Of a stretch of DNA of 64,000 nucleotides, positions 63,920 to 64,000 are shown piece after piece. Source of the stretch: Channa striata (lineage: Eukaryota > Chordata > Actinopteri > Anabantiformes > Channidae). Position numbers and translations under genes: made by a program. Below the pieces are notes generated by a model. That model made no database searches. It saw only the letters and a program-made list of their open reading frames with translations, and was not told the DNA's origin. The stretch covers positions 14,446,001-14,510,000 of the forward strand of contig CM065182.1 in NCBI GenBank assembly GCA_033026295.1. The letters run 5' to 3'. How positions within the stretch are numbered: position 1 is the stretch's first letter; each line of letters starts with the position of its first letter.

Positions 63920-64000
63920 CTGAAAGACAGAGAGAGCGAAAGACAAAGCGAAGGTAATACGGTACACAGTTTAAACTGATTTTCGTCATCTTTGTTTGTC

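Noticed and set aside
1..64000. Multi-gene defence, biosynthetic or viral system
   Set aside because: Every supported gene is a known vertebrate cellular gene; no clustered unknown genes, CRISPR-like arrays or viral polyproteins were seen.

Overview
The window is vertebrate nuclear DNA and most likely comes from a teleost fish. The genes are intron-rich with many 80-130 bp introns. They are separated by AT-rich sequence that carries fish-type repeats: a decayed Tc1 element, a hAT-like MITE, tRNA-derived SINE pieces and a common teleost interspersed repeat. No bacterial, phage or viral genes, CRISPR arrays, rRNA or functional tRNA genes were seen.

Five protein-coding genes were assembled exon by exon from reading frame, splice sites and recalled family sequence. 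(1) Positions 3128-12032 (+) are the last five coding exons of a neurexin, nrxn2-type: half of the final LNS domain, the SS4 cassette exon, the stalk, the transmembrane helix and the PDZ-binding tail. (2) Positions 18333-37953 (+) are a complete pecanex gene, pcnx3, with 35 coding exons and 2285 codons. (3) Positions 42266-45327 (-) are a complete 299-residue CTX-family immunoglobulin membrane protein, closest to IGSF11/VSIG2. (4) Positions 47811-53961 (-) are a complete dlat, the E2 subunit of pyruvate dehydrogenase, with 14 exons and 638 codons. (5) Positions 56527-63919 (-) are the 3' 17 exons of dixdc1 (Ccd1): coiled coil and C-terminal DIX domain. Its 5' part, with the CH domain, lies beyond the right edge.

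Layout: nrxn2 and pcnx3 read rightward. The Ig gene, dlat and dixdc1 read leftward, so pcnx3 and the Ig gene converge at about 40.7-42.2 kb. The human orthologues of nrxn2 and pcnx3 lie in 11q13, and DIXDC1-DLAT are neighbours in the same order and orientation in 11q23. The window therefore joins two blocks of the human 11q gene set. The genes do not form a pathway: synaptic adhesion, Golgi/ER membrane protein, Ig adhesion receptor, mitochondrial metabolism and Wnt/actin scaffold.

I did not find a previously undescribed multi-gene system. The most interesting points are smaller: a TTAA triplet just after the SS4 exon, a 32-bp inverted near-copy of an Ig exon 2.7 kb from its source, three stop-free introns of 3n length, a 24-nt microexon in dixdc1, a stop codon lying inside a possible splice donor in dixdc1, a DR1-like site beside dlat exon 1, and a pure (CAT)10 His tract in pcnx3.
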